A stretch of DNA of 64,000 bases from Vibrio caribbeanicus ATCC BAA-2122 (GCF_000165125.1 NZ_AEIU01000075.1:62001-126000); one strand, 5' to 3'; counted from the first letter of the stretch, positions 1 to 8,865 are shown. Notes: generated by a model from the sequence alone, not told the origin. Made by a program: numbers and translations.

Positions 1-559
1 TCACATGTAAAACCGAACATCGCTAATGACCTATGTAAAGCAGGGTAAGTTACCCTTTTGGAACGGGCTACAGTGCCTATTTCATCGTCAAACAACTTGG
101 TAAGAGCCGACTACTTCGTAGCATTATTTTCCTAATCCATAGCTCTGAGTCCTATATCTTGAAATCACTTGGGTATATATTCGGGGATTATTTGAAGTTT
201 TGGGGCGTAAATTTTGTACAAAATAATGCTTTTATTGTCTATCCAATCAATATCTAACGTACTTATGAAACTCATACAAACTTTATAATACACACTGTTA
301 TTTTATAAATAGATATAAATACATATTTGTTCATAAATACTATCTTGATGATTTTCTGAATTATTTATAGTCAAATTCATTTCTAAATATAATTAATATA
401 TATAACTGATTTTTTTGATGCATTCACTAGCATTATTTTAATCTGCTACCAAGTAATCGTTGATTTTAGGGTAAAAAGTGAACAATCTACGTCTCGCCAA
501 ATAAATTAATAAATGGCGTGAATATAATAATATAAATTTATTATGTAGGTTTTTTAATA
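1..559. other. AT-rich intergenic region upstream of the transglutaminase gene
   Basis: No convincing gene is seen here. The first 200 bases contain a dispersed repeat copy (listed separately). The remainder, about 200-559, is very AT-rich. A short inverted repeat (CGCCA at 495-499, TGGCG at 514-518) is followed by TATAAT at 523-528, a plausible -10 box for the gene starting at 560; no good -35 is visible. The low GC suggests a silenced or horizontally acquired secreted-enzyme locus, which is inference only. Confidence 0.5.
88..183 (+). repeat. Dispersed intergenic repeat, copy A
   Basis: About 96 bases that align with a second copy at 28064-28167. Shared blocks are TCAAACAAC, AAGAG(C/T)CGA(C/T)TA, TTCGTAG near the left end, and TCACT(T/C)GGGTATATA at the right end. 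CTAC-TTC-GTAG can form a small hairpin. The GGGTATA terminus and the purely intergenic location resemble ERIC-like elements, but I cannot assign the family with certainty. Confidence 0.6.
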
Positions 560-2377
560 ATGAAAAAATTAATAGCTTTGCTCTCCATATCATCATTGCC
601 ATTTAACGTAATGGCGGACGAAACAAGTATCTCTGCATTCATGGATTATTTTCATTCTGATCCCGTTAATGCAATGAATCAACTACCACCTAAAGAAGGA
701 GATGATTACTCTGCAGTCGAGTGGTCTGCAGATGACGAATTGCATTCGGATCTGCGTGACCTAATTATAGAAAGGTCATCGAACGACGCTCGAATGTTTT
801 CACCTATCAGAAGTAATGACAATCCGGCAAGGCTAGTCGATGCCGGTTATGGGTTGATTCGCAACCTAAATGAGCTCAGTCTCAAAGCTCCAAATTCAAT
901 GAAATTAGATGAGCAACCTTGGTCTGATACGTATTGGCCGCTTTATTCTGGAGCTGCGGCTTGGCGTTATAATGATAGGGATTTATCCGCCTATACATGG
1001 CAAGAGTATTACGATTTTTCAGAATCAATAAAGCCGTTAGATAGCTATCCCAATGATCAGCGTCATTTACTTTCGCCAGCAGAGAAATATGACCTTTTAG
1101 TTGGCGACACTAATTTTACCCTGACCAAACGGTCTTGGGATTCGGGTAGAAGGTATTATGAATCACGCGGTAAAGTTGAGCGCTGGATGGGTCTTTGTCA
1201 CGGCTGGGCAGCGGCAGCATATATGCTTCCAAGGCCAATGAAATCAATGGATGTGAAGGCCCCAAATGGACAATCGATCAAATTCTATCCATCAGATATA
1301 AAAGCACTCGGTACACTGCTTTGGTCCGAGGCTCCATTTAACACACGTTTTGTTGGTGGTCGCTGTAATATCAAAAGTCCAGAAAAAGACGAGAATGGCC
1401 GTATCATTGAGCCAGACTGTGTCGATACCAACCCCGCAACCTGGCATCTATCTGTCTTGAACCAATTGGGGATCAGTAAACGCAGTGTAATCATGGACGC
1501 GACTTATGATTATCAGGTTTGGAATCAACCACTCCTGGGGTATAAATTGACCTACTTCAACCCACAGACAAATCGAGCGTCAAATGATCCGAATAATGTA
1601 ACCATAGCTTTATCGGAGTATACCAAAGATAAATTCTCTTCCTACCGTTCTGCAAGGGCCGAATCGGTTGTTGGCGTTGAGATGATTGTAGAGTATATGG
1701 TTGAAACCAATCCTACTCATCGTGAGTATGATGCGCCGAGACTTGATGGCGTTGCAAGGGTGAAATACTACTACGACCTAGAGCTGGATTCTGATGGGAA
1801 TACCATAGGAGGAGAGTGGTATCAAAATCGTCATCCAGATTTCTTGTGGACACCAACGCCTGATGCTATTGCCAAATCATACTATGATGGCGCTGGAAGC
1901 TGGGATGTAAAAGACGTTGTCCCCGAAAGTTGGAGAACAAAAGCGCCAAGTGCTTCTCACTACAGCCAGCCAATGACTTCAATAGTAAGTGCATTATTCG
2001 CAGCCGCATCATCTGAAGATGATAAGCCCAAAGAAGAATGGCACCAGTTGGTGACAAACGGCTCACAGTGTTTAGATGTTGAGGCAGGACCTTACAATGC
2101 TGGATCTCGGATCTACAGTTGGCACTGTCATAATGGTGATAATCAGTTATGGAAACTGAATGCATTAGGTCAACTCACGAGTAAAGTCGCTCCCGACTTA
2201 TGTTTAGATCAAGATGGGATCAACATTACTATAGAAGAGTGTGACATGAGTGATACGCAAAAGTGGCGTTGGGATTCTAATCAGCTTAAAAATGGGTTAG
2301 GTAACAGTCTTAAAAGAAACCACAATAATTGGCCATTGGGTGCGAGCGTTCAAGGTAGCCACTGGTATTGGCGATAA
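560..2377 (+). CDS. Secreted elicitor-type transglutaminase with C-terminal ricin-type lectin domain
   Basis: A 605-residue exported protein. Residues 1-19 form a signal peptide ending VMA. The core (about 120-460) matches the transglutaminase-elicitor family known from Phytophthora GP42. It has the nucleophile motif GLCHGWA (Cys213), a candidate His296 in TWHLS and an Asp at 313 or 317. VWNQPLLGYKL at 320-330 closely resembles the Pep-13 elicitor motif (VWNQP..G.K). Residues 493-575 form a ricin-B-like beta-trefoil segment with QxW motifs at 529-531 and 567-569 and paired cysteines. Inferred role: secreted protein cross-linking enzyme with a carbohydrate-targeting module. The ATG at 560 follows a weak AGG. 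It is convergent with a secreted metalloprotease. Vibrio homologues of the enzyme core are known to the family; substrate unknown. Confidence 0.85.
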   Translation: MKKLIALLSISSLPFNVMADETSISAFMDYFHSDPVNAMNQLPPKEGDDYSAVEWSADDELHSDLRDLIIERSSNDARMFSPIRSNDNPARLVDAGYGLIRNLNELSLKAPNSMKLDEQPWSDTYWPLYSGAAAWRYNDRDLSAYTWQEYYDFSESIKPLDSYPNDQRHLLSPAEKYDLLVGDTNFTLTKRSWDSGRRYYESRGKVERWMGLCHGWAAAAYMLPRPMKSMDVKAPNGQSIKFYPSDIKALGTLLWSEAPFNTRFVGGRCNIKSPEKDENGRIIEPDCVDTNPATWHLSVLNQLGISKRSVIMDATYDYQVWNQPLLGYKLTYFNPQTNRASNDPNNVTIALSEYTKDKFSSYRSARAESVVGVEMIVEYMVETNPTHREYDAPRLDGVARVKYYYDLELDSDGNTIGGEWYQNRHPDFLWTPTPDAIAKSYYDGAGSWDVKDVVPESWRTKAPSASHYSQPMTSIVSALFAAASSEDDKPKEEWHQLVTNGSQCLDVEAGPYNAGSRIYSWHCHNGDNQLWKLNALGQLTSKVAPDLCLDQDGINITIEECDMSDTQKWRWDSNQLKNGLGNSLKRNHNNWPLGASVQGSHWYWR

Positions 2378-2395
2378 ATCATTGCCCAAACAAAT

Positions 2396-2418
2396 GTGAG
2401 CCCACTTGGTGGGCTCAC
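2396..2418. terminator. Hairpin between convergent genes (probable terminator)
   Basis: GTGAGCCCA at 2396-2404 pairs perfectly with TGGGCTCAC at 2410-2418 around CTTGG. There is no uridine tract on the plus strand and only a weak one on the minus strand, so termination efficiency is uncertain. Its position between two convergent stop codons supports a bidirectional terminator role. Confidence 0.6.
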
Positions 2419-2428
2419 GGTTATAAGG

Positions 2429-4420
2429 TTATTGGCAGCTTCCTTGGTAAGACCAGTTCCAATACTGCTCGTAGGGATTTGCCCCCCAATTATCTTGTGT
2501 CGCAATGAATTTATTGCCTTGATATTGGACCTCTGTACCAGCGGTGTAATAGAAATATGAGGCCCATTCATAAACGTTATCGCAAGCATTTACATAACCA
2601 CTAACACCGAAATACGCTTCATTTGAAGAGTTAGCTCCCGTCACCATGGTATAGATATTCATACCTTTGATGCCATCGAAGCCACAATATTCGCTATTAT
2701 CTTGGTTGGAAGAACTGCAATCGTAATCGGTAAGTGAAGCGGGACGTCCTATAGCGACATACATGTCAACATTTCCGCTACCATTGTAAGTCTGTATCCA
2801 TATCTCGTTGGCATTGGAGCTTGGTAACAAAAAGTGCTGTTCATCAGAATCAGAACTCAAAATAGGGTAAGGCTGGTTTATCTCAACAGTTGTGATATTT
2901 GGTTGAGGTACTGGTGGCTGAGGGGTTGGCTCAGGATTTGGAGCTGAGCCAGAACAAGAATGCAACTGTATTCCTACTCGGTTAAATGCATTTGTGACTC
3001 CAGCAGTGTCATATCCAAGTTTTGCAGCTGCTTTGCAAACCCCATCCGCTCCTTGGGTAAAGTTGGAATTGGGTTGCCAAAAAAGTTGATTTGCGGTGGC
3101 ATATGTGAGGAAGGCTTTCTTGATGTCCCAACCATTGAAGGTTGCGAGATGATAGAAGGCTTTATTAAATATACCAGAGCTATGATGAACGTCGATACCA
3201 TTATAGTATTGATTGATATGGTCAATAGAAGATCCGTCATGGCTAGGGTTGATGAAATACCGCATCGCAGGTGAATATTTCATGACGTGCTCACCCATTT
3301 TCCAATTGAAGTCACCATGAACATAGAAGCTTAAAGCCGCTGCCGAAACATCTGAAAATGACTCGTTCATGCCTCCAGACATGCCTCGATACTCTAAACC
3401 GGAATTTTGCTCGGTAAAACCATGACTGACTTCATGAGCAATTACGTCCCATGTGGCCAGTGGATACATCGAATAATTTCCATCGCCAAAAGTCATCTGA
3501 CGTCCATCCCAAAAGGCGTTACCGTAGTTGGAACCATAATGTACTCGCATTGAAAGTTTCTGTTGAATAGGGCGAGTTCCCATCCAATCCTTGTACATAT
3601 CAAACACTCTTTGACCAAAATAGTGAGCATCATTGAGTGGGGCGTAAGCACCATTAACGGCTTTGTAGTTGTTGACCTTACAGTTAAACTGATAAACTTG
3701 GCCCCCATATTGTTGGTTATTCATATCCAAGGTAACCACATTGTCGCTATCCATCTGACAATACTGATTGACAGTAAATCCACCGTATTTTGTGTTGGCA
3801 CCGAAATAGTAGCGTCCACTTTTCTCATTGCCGCCGGGACCTTCCGCTTCTATAAAGTTTATGCCTTCCCATGAATCTAAGATATCTCCCGTATTTGCGT
3901 CGACGATATTAATAGGTCTAGAAGGGTTCATCCCTTCAAAAGACAAAAAGTCGACTTTATAGGCGAGTTTGGCTAAGGCTTGTTTATCCTGCCAAATGAT
4001 TAGGTTAGCTTTCGCATCTTCTTGGCTTTGATTGGTAAAACCTTTGTGTTGATTTTGGGCAATAGTAATAGCTTGATGAGCACTGAGCATTGGGTGTACT
4101 GAAGTGACGTCGTTCTCTATACCTACCATTACGGTTCCGTCTACCGCTGTGTCAAATCGCTGTGATTGGTCGACAACAATTGATTGTCCGTAGACCGGTA
4201 TTCCACGGTGAAGCTGTCGTTTTCTAACTAAATTATGAATGGGTGTTGAAGCTTGAGTAACGTCTTCGAATGCCAATATTGGCAACACACTCGACACCTG
4301 TGTTGCACCATTGGTGTCGTTTATAGTCTTAGCTAAGTCAATATCGTCAATGCTGACAACACTTGCTGCTTGAGAGACAGAAACTATTGGGAATAATAAT
4401 AAATAATTAATATTTCGCAT
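2429..4420 (-). CDS. Vibriolysin-type M4 zinc metalloprotease with PPC and C-terminal carbohydrate-binding domains
   Basis: A 663-residue thermolysin-family (M4) secreted protease. Order: signal peptide (1-18, ending SQA), FTP and PepSY propeptide (about 50-190), catalytic domain (about 200-490) with zinc motif HEVSH (His329, Glu330, His333), third ligand Glu353 in NESFSD and catalytic His412. A Pro/Glu-rich linker (492-508) leads to a pre-peptidase C-terminal (PPC) domain (about 510-605) and a final aromatic-rich module (612-663) with end cysteines that looks like a CBM5/12 chitin-binding domain. The classical haemagglutinin/protease HapA is about 609 residues and I do not expect this tail there. 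The start is supported by AGGTG upstream. A LuxR/HapR-like half-site lies 65 bases upstream. Family is secure; the exact orthologue (hapA or another vibriolysin) is not. Confidence 0.93.
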   Translation of the reverse strand: MRNINYLLLFPIVSVSQAASVVSIDDIDLAKTINDTNGATQVSSVLPILAFEDVTQASTPIHNLVRKRQLHRGIPVYGQSIVVDQSQRFDTAVDGTVMVGIENDVTSVHPMLSAHQAITIAQNQHKGFTNQSQEDAKANLIIWQDKQALAKLAYKVDFLSFEGMNPSRPINIVDANTGDILDSWEGINFIEAEGPGGNEKSGRYYFGANTKYGGFTVNQYCQMDSDNVVTLDMNNQQYGGQVYQFNCKVNNYKAVNGAYAPLNDAHYFGQRVFDMYKDWMGTRPIQQKLSMRVHYGSNYGNAFWDGRQMTFGDGNYSMYPLATWDVIAHEVSHGFTEQNSGLEYRGMSGGMNESFSDVSAAALSFYVHGDFNWKMGEHVMKYSPAMRYFINPSHDGSSIDHINQYYNGIDVHHSSGIFNKAFYHLATFNGWDIKKAFLTYATANQLFWQPNSNFTQGADGVCKAAAKLGYDTAGVTNAFNRVGIQLHSCSGSAPNPEPTPQPPVPQPNITTVEINQPYPILSSDSDEQHFLLPSSNANEIWIQTYNGSGNVDMYVAIGRPASLTDYDCSSSNQDNSEYCGFDGIKGMNIYTMVTGANSSNEAYFGVSGYVNACDNVYEWASYFYYTAGTEVQYQGNKFIATQDNWGANPYEQYWNWSYQGSCQ

Positions 4421-5112
4421 ACATCACCTTTTTTCTTGTTTTCAATTGATTTGCTGTGTGAATGTTGGCGAAGGGTAAAGGTCATTTATCAATATGGGTA
4501 ATGCACAGTGTTGCTTATGTGTTCTTGCTTCAAAACCACACAAATTGAAATGTTTTTTCTGAGATCCTGTACCAAAAGTTTTAAAGTATAGGAGCTGATA
4601 AAAGACAAGATTTAGTTGATGCTTATCAGTTGGTTTAACGTTTGTTATGCCAGATACTTAAAATACCAAATCTAAAATCAAGAATGATATCAGGTGATTA
4701 ACCTCACATAACGTTAAGTTTTTGTGTTATTTTTTGCATATATGTTAACTGCACTGTGTAACTTTGTTTTTTTTTCTCGCACGATACACGCCAGCATAAT
4801 CTTCTAATGAGATATCTGTCATAACTAGTGGCGTGTTAATCTACCTTAGATGTAAATATTAAACTTTTATTCTAGTTGTTAATTGCCTTCCAGTGCTTGT
4901 AACTGGTTTGTATCGATTACGTCAGTATTTGATGATTTTTTGATACCTTTTTATGGAATTATGGAATGATGATTGGTAATGTGTGCTGCAATCTTTACAA
5001 ATTTTCAGTATTTTATGCTTATTTATTAGGCAAAAAAAGCTGAAATGCTGGCCGTTCCAGTGAAAATGTGAAGAAGTCATGGATGCTATACAAAAAACTC
5101 GGAGTTAAATGC
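4421..5112. other. Long intergenic region between divergent protease and oppA genes
   Basis: About 690 bases without a supported gene. It must hold the protease promoter (reverse) and the oppA promoter (forward). The oppA-proximal part has no clear consensus promoter. AT-rich T-tracts occur around 4725-4780. A small hairpin CTGG-CCGTT-CCAG lies at about 5049-5061. A long leader is common for oppA, which in enterics is controlled by small RNAs, but no specific small-RNA target can be identified by eye. Confidence 0.4.
4485..4495 (-). promoter_or_regulatory. Possible LuxR/HapR half-site upstream of the metalloprotease gene
   Basis: The minus strand reads ATATTGATAAA, matching 10 of 11 positions of the left half of the Vibrio LuxR/HapR consensus (TTATTGATAAA...). 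The right half is poorly conserved. It lies about 65 bases upstream of the protease start, and HapR is known to activate hapA in V. cholerae. The regulatory role here is inference. Confidence 0.3.
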
Positions 5113-6771
5113 ATGTACAAGAATAAAATAACTCGCGCTATATTCTTAAGCGCTGGCCTATCTTTAGCCCTTTCTGGCTGTGGTGACAAACCTGATGAAA
5201 AGAAAGCGACAGAAGCTTCTAGTTCTAAGTCAACCGAGCTTGCTGATGTCCAAGAATTAGTTCGTGGCAATGGTGCTGAAGTGGCGTCACTTGACCCTCA
5301 TAAAACAGAGGGCGTACCAGAATCGCATGTCTTGCGAGACCTAATGGAGGGCTTGGTCATCCAAGACGCTGAAGGAAACACTATTCCAGGTGTGGCAGAG
5401 TCGTGGTCAACAGATGATAATAAGACGTTTACATTCAAGATACGTAAAGGTGCTAAGTGGTCAAACGGTGACCCTGTCACTGCACACGATTTCGAGTACA
5501 GTTTTAAGCGCGCTGTCGATCCAAAAACAGCGTCTCCTTACGCTTGGTACATTGAATACACTAAAATGAAAAATGCCAAGGATATCGTTGAAGGCAAGAA
5601 GGGTATCGATAGCCTAGGCGTGAAGGCTATTGACGATCATACTCTTGTATTGGAGACAGATGTTGTCGTTCCTCATTTTGTTAAGATGTTAGCCCACACA
5701 ACTATGTATCCGGTGCACAAAGCGACTGTTCAGAAATATGGCGACAGCTGGACTAAGCCTGAACATTTTGTTGGTAATGGCGCATATAAACTCACTGATT
5801 GGGTTGTAAACGAAAAAATTGTTGTTGAACGCAATAGCAATTACTGGGATGACAAAGATACTATCATTACTAAAGTGACTTTCCTTCCGATTGAAAATCA
5901 AAATGCGGAGATGAATCGTTTCTTATCTGGTGAAATCCACATGACGGACGAGTTACCGAATGAGCAATTCCGACGTTTGATGAAAGAACATCCTGACGAG
6001 GTTGCTATTTCACCATATCTTTGTACTTACTACTACGGTTTTAACAATGAACGCCCACCTTTTAATGATGCGAGAGTTCGTAAAGCGCTATCTTACGCGA
6101 TCGACAGAGACATCATAACAAATGCGATTTTAGGTCAAGGTCAAAAGCCTGCCTATGCGTTAACGCATAGCGGTATTACCGGATTTAACCCTGTCTTGCC
6201 CGAATATGCAAATATGGATCACGATGCGCGTATCGCAAAAGCTAAGGAACTATTGTCTCAGGCCGGCTTTGGCGAGGATAAGCCACTAGATTTCTCACTA
6301 CTATACAATACAGACGACAACCATAAGAAAATCGCGGTAGCGATACAGTCAATGTGGAAAAAGTCACTCGGAAAGTTCGTTGATGTAGAGCTTGAAAACC
6401 AAGAGTGGAAAACATACCTAGAAAGCTCAAAGCAGGGTGACTTTGATGTCCGTCGCGCTGGATGGTGTGCTGACTACAATGAAGCCTCCACCTTCTTGGC
6501 CATTGCCGTCAGTGATAATGGCTCGAATGACCAAAAATATAACAGCGCGGTCTACGACAAAGCCATGAATGACGCGGTTAATGTTGCTAAAACAGAGCAG
6601 GAGCGAAATAAATATTATGAAATCGCTGAGACTCAATTAGCGAATGATATGCCTATTGCGCCGATTTATCAGTATGTTAAATCTCGCTTGGTAAGTAGTC
6701 ATGTCGGAGGATATCCAGAGAAAAACCCACAAGACAACGTCTACTCTAAAGATTTGTACCTTACTAAATAA
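5113..6771 (+). CDS. oppA: Oligopeptide ABC transporter substrate-binding protein
   Basis: A 552-residue SBP_bac_5 family protein that captures oligopeptides for import. The N-terminus carries a lipobox LSGC with Cys23, predicting a lipid-anchored protein rather than the free periplasmic form of E. coli. Typical OppA features follow: DPHKTEGVPESHVLRDL near the mature start, then the W-N-G-D-P-V-T-A-H-D-F block and the late RAGWCADYNEA block. The start is the ATG at 5113 because GGAG sits 8 bases upstream; a GTG at 5068 would put 15 extra residues before the signal sequence. It is first in an oppABC operon and separated from oppB by an intrinsic terminator. The oppD and oppF ATPase genes that usually follow oppC are missing. 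Confidence 0.93.
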   Translation: MYKNKITRAIFLSAGLSLALSGCGDKPDEKKATEASSSKSTELADVQELVRGNGAEVASLDPHKTEGVPESHVLRDLMEGLVIQDAEGNTIPGVAESWSTDDNKTFTFKIRKGAKWSNGDPVTAHDFEYSFKRAVDPKTASPYAWYIEYTKMKNAKDIVEGKKGIDSLGVKAIDDHTLVLETDVVVPHFVKMLAHTTMYPVHKATVQKYGDSWTKPEHFVGNGAYKLTDWVVNEKIVVERNSNYWDDKDTIITKVTFLPIENQNAEMNRFLSGEIHMTDELPNEQFRRLMKEHPDEVAISPYLCTYYYGFNNERPPFNDARVRKALSYAIDRDIITNAILGQGQKPAYALTHSGITGFNPVLPEYANMDHDARIAKAKELLSQAGFGEDKPLDFSLLYNTDDNHKKIAVAIQSMWKKSLGKFVDVELENQEWKTYLESSKQGDFDVRRAGWCADYNEASTFLAIAVSDNGSNDQKYNSAVYDKAMNDAVNVAKTEQERNKYYEIAETQLANDMPIAPIYQYVKSRLVSSHVGGYPEKNPQDNVYSKDLYLTK

Positions 6772-6789
6772 CTTTTAAAGTAAACAAAC

Positions 6790-6825
6790 AATGCGCCAAA
6801 ACAATTGGTTGGCGCATTATTTTTT
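6790..6825 (+). terminator. Intrinsic terminator or attenuator between oppA and oppB
   Basis: AATGCGCCAA at 6790-6799 pairs perfectly with TTGGCGCATT at 6809-6818, followed by ATTTTTT. It lies between the binding-protein gene and the permease genes. Such partial terminators let the binding protein be made in excess of the membrane components. Confidence 0.85.
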
Positions 6826-6841
6826 AGATGTGAGATGTTGT

Positions 6842-7762
6842 ATGATTAAACTTATTTTTTCTCGAGTTATTGAGGCAATCCCTACCTTATTAGTTCTGAT
6901 AACGGTCTCTTTCTTTTTAATGCGTTTTGCTCCGGGAAGTCCTTTTTCATCGGAAAAAACATTACCGCCAGAAGTTCTCCAGAATATTAATGAGAAGTAT
7001 GGTCTAGACAAACCACTGTTTGAGCAATATACAACTTATTTAGGCAATATATTAATGGGCGACTTTGGTCCTTCGTTTAAATACAAAGACTACACGGTTA
7101 ACGAATTGGTTGCAGAGTCTTTGCCCGTATCAGCCAAAGTCGGTTTTTATGCCTTTATATTTACGGTTATTGTTGGAGTTGCTGTAGGGACTCTTGCTGC
7201 GCTCAAACAAAACACATGGCTCGATTATACGGTCATGTCAACGTCCATGATTGGTGTCGTTCTGCCGTCTTTTGTTTTTTCTCCAGTTCTAATTTACATA
7301 TTTTCTATAAAGTTAGGTTGGTTTCCCGCTGGTGGATGGAACGGCGGGGCAATTCAGTACATGATTTTGCCTATTCTGGGTATGTCATTTCTCTATATCG
7401 CGACCTTTGCTCGGATCACTCGTGGTTCTATGATCGAAACACTAAACAGTAATTTTATTCGAACCGCTCGTGCTAAAGGCCTTAGTTATCGTTACATCGT
7501 TATAAAACACGCGTTAAAACCTGCACTCTTGCCCGTCGTTTCTTACATGGGGCCTGCTTTTGTCGGTATTATAACGGGCTCTGTTGTTATCGAAACCATC
7601 TTTGGTTTGCCGGGAATTGGTAAATTGTTCGTCAATGCGGCGTTTAACAGGGATTACTCACTTGTGATGGGAATTACCATTCTAATCGGTTTCCTGTTTA
7701 TTTTGTTCAATGCGATTGTAGATATTCTGCTCGCAATGATCGACCCTAAAATTCGCTACTAA
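6842..7762 (+). CDS. oppB: Oligopeptide ABC transporter permease OppB
   Basis: A 306-residue inner-membrane permease, the same length as E. coli OppB. MIKLIFSRVIEAIPTL begins the first membrane helix and RFAPGSPF follows it, as in the family. The binding-protein-dependent transport (EAA) loop is recognisable in the TARAKGLSYRYIVIKHALKPA stretch, which contacts the ATPase subunit. The start at 6842 is chosen by family length; an in-frame upstream ATG at 6791 lies inside the preceding terminator stem. oppC follows after 15 bases. The cognate ATPases are not encoded here, although the EAA loop that would dock them is intact. Confidence 0.93.
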   Translation: MIKLIFSRVIEAIPTLLVLITVSFFLMRFAPGSPFSSEKTLPPEVLQNINEKYGLDKPLFEQYTTYLGNILMGDFGPSFKYKDYTVNELVAESLPVSAKVGFYAFIFTVIVGVAVGTLAALKQNTWLDYTVMSTSMIGVVLPSFVFSPVLIYIFSIKLGWFPAGGWNGGAIQYMILPILGMSFLYIATFARITRGSMIETLNSNFIRTARAKGLSYRYIVIKHALKPALLPVVSYMGPAFVGIITGSVVIETIFGLPGIGKLFVNAAFNRDYSLVMGITILIGFLFILFNAIVDILLAMIDPKIRY

Positions 7763-7777
7763 CAAGGACGTATAGTT

Positions 7778-8680
7778 ATGCTAACGAAAAAAGAAAATCT
7801 TGAAGCGGTCGAGAAATTTGCAGAAAACCTCGAGGTTGAGGGTCGAAGCTTATGGCAAGATGCTCGTATCCGCTTTGTACGAAATAAAGCAGCAATGGTC
7901 AGTCTATGCATTTTATTTGTCATGACTCTTGCTGTTGTCTTCTTGCCTATGATCGCCCAGCATACCTTCGATGATACGGATTGGTATGCGATGCATGTAG
8001 GTCCAAATATTGATCATTGGTTTGGTACCGATAGTTTGGGAAGAGATTTATATGTTCGTACCCTTGTGGGTGGTCGTATTTCACTTATGGTCGGAATCCT
8101 AGGGGCATTCGTTGCTGTTCTGATTGGAACACTCTATGGAGCAACCTCAGGCTTTATTGGTGGTAAAGTCGATCGCATCATGATGCGTATATTAGAAATT
8201 CTCTACGCTGTTCCATTCATGTTCTTAGTTATCGTCTTAGTTACGTTTTTTGGCCGGAATATAGTCCTAATATTCGTCGCTATCGGTGCTATCGCATGGT
8301 TAGATATGGCGCGGATCGTTCGTGGCCAAACGCTAAGTTTAAGAAATAAAGAATTCATTGAAGCGGCAAATGTCTCTGGGGTGAGTAACTGGAAAATCAT
8401 CACAAGGCACATTGTTCCAAATGTATTAGGTATCGTTGCCGTATATTCTACATTGCTTATACCAAGCATGATTCTTACAGAATCATTCCTCTCATTTTTG
8501 GGGTTAGGTGTCCAAGAGCCAATGACAAGCTGGGGTGCTTTATTGCAAGAGGGGGCTCAAACCATGGAGATTGCTATTTGGCAACTCGCGTTTCCAGCTG
8601 CCTTTATGGTCGTAACCTTGTTCTGTTTTAACTATGTTGGTGATGGTCTAAGAGATGCTTTAGATCCAAAAGATAGATAA
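7778..8680 (+). CDS. oppC: Oligopeptide ABC transporter permease OppC
   Basis: A 300-residue partner permease to OppB. It has the N-terminal cytoplasmic segment typical of OppC (LWQDARIRFVRNKAAM), the HWFGTDSLGRDLYVR motif, and the EAA loop in the EFIEAANVSGVSNWKIITRHI stretch. It ends normally with DGLRDALDPKDR, so it is not truncated. AAGGA precedes the ATG. In the Vibrio opp operons I know, oppD and oppF follow directly; here a strong terminator begins 51 bases after the stop codon and the next gene is yqjG. This makes an importer lacking its own energising subunits. Confidence 0.93.
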   Translation: MLTKKENLEAVEKFAENLEVEGRSLWQDARIRFVRNKAAMVSLCILFVMTLAVVFLPMIAQHTFDDTDWYAMHVGPNIDHWFGTDSLGRDLYVRTLVGGRISLMVGILGAFVAVLIGTLYGATSGFIGGKVDRIMMRILEILYAVPFMFLVIVLVTFFGRNIVLIFVAIGAIAWLDMARIVRGQTLSLRNKEFIEAANVSGVSNWKIITRHIVPNVLGIVAVYSTLLIPSMILTESFLSFLGLGVQEPMTSWGALLQEGAQTMEIAIWQLAFPAAFMVVTLFCFNYVGDGLRDALDPKDR

Positions 8681-8731
8681 GTGTTGAATTAATTCAGTTC
8701 TATCATTACGACTTCAGCCTGTGACAGGCTT

Positions 8732-8766
8732 AGACGCGCTGCCTTTGTGGTAGTGCGTCTTTTTTC
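8732..8766 (+). terminator. Intrinsic terminator after oppC
   Basis: AGACGCGCTGCC (8732-8743) pairs over 12 positions, including two G-U pairs, with GGTAGTGCGTCT (8749-8760), followed by a T-tract. It closes the oppABC unit. Confidence 0.88.
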
Positions 8767-8865
8767 TCTTGGTATACCGCATGAGAATTTCTACTCGTCG
8801 CCTTACCAATGTGCTCGATAATCATGAAATTGACGTCCTTAATATGCTCTAATTCAAGTCAGATG

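Noticed and set aside
5068-5112. Upstream GTG extension of oppA
   Set aside because: It would place 15 extra residues before a clear lipoprotein signal sequence, and the GGAG ribosome site lies downstream of it.
6791-6841. Upstream ATG extension of oppB
   Set aside because: The codons fall within the intrinsic terminator stem, and family length matches the ATG at 6842.
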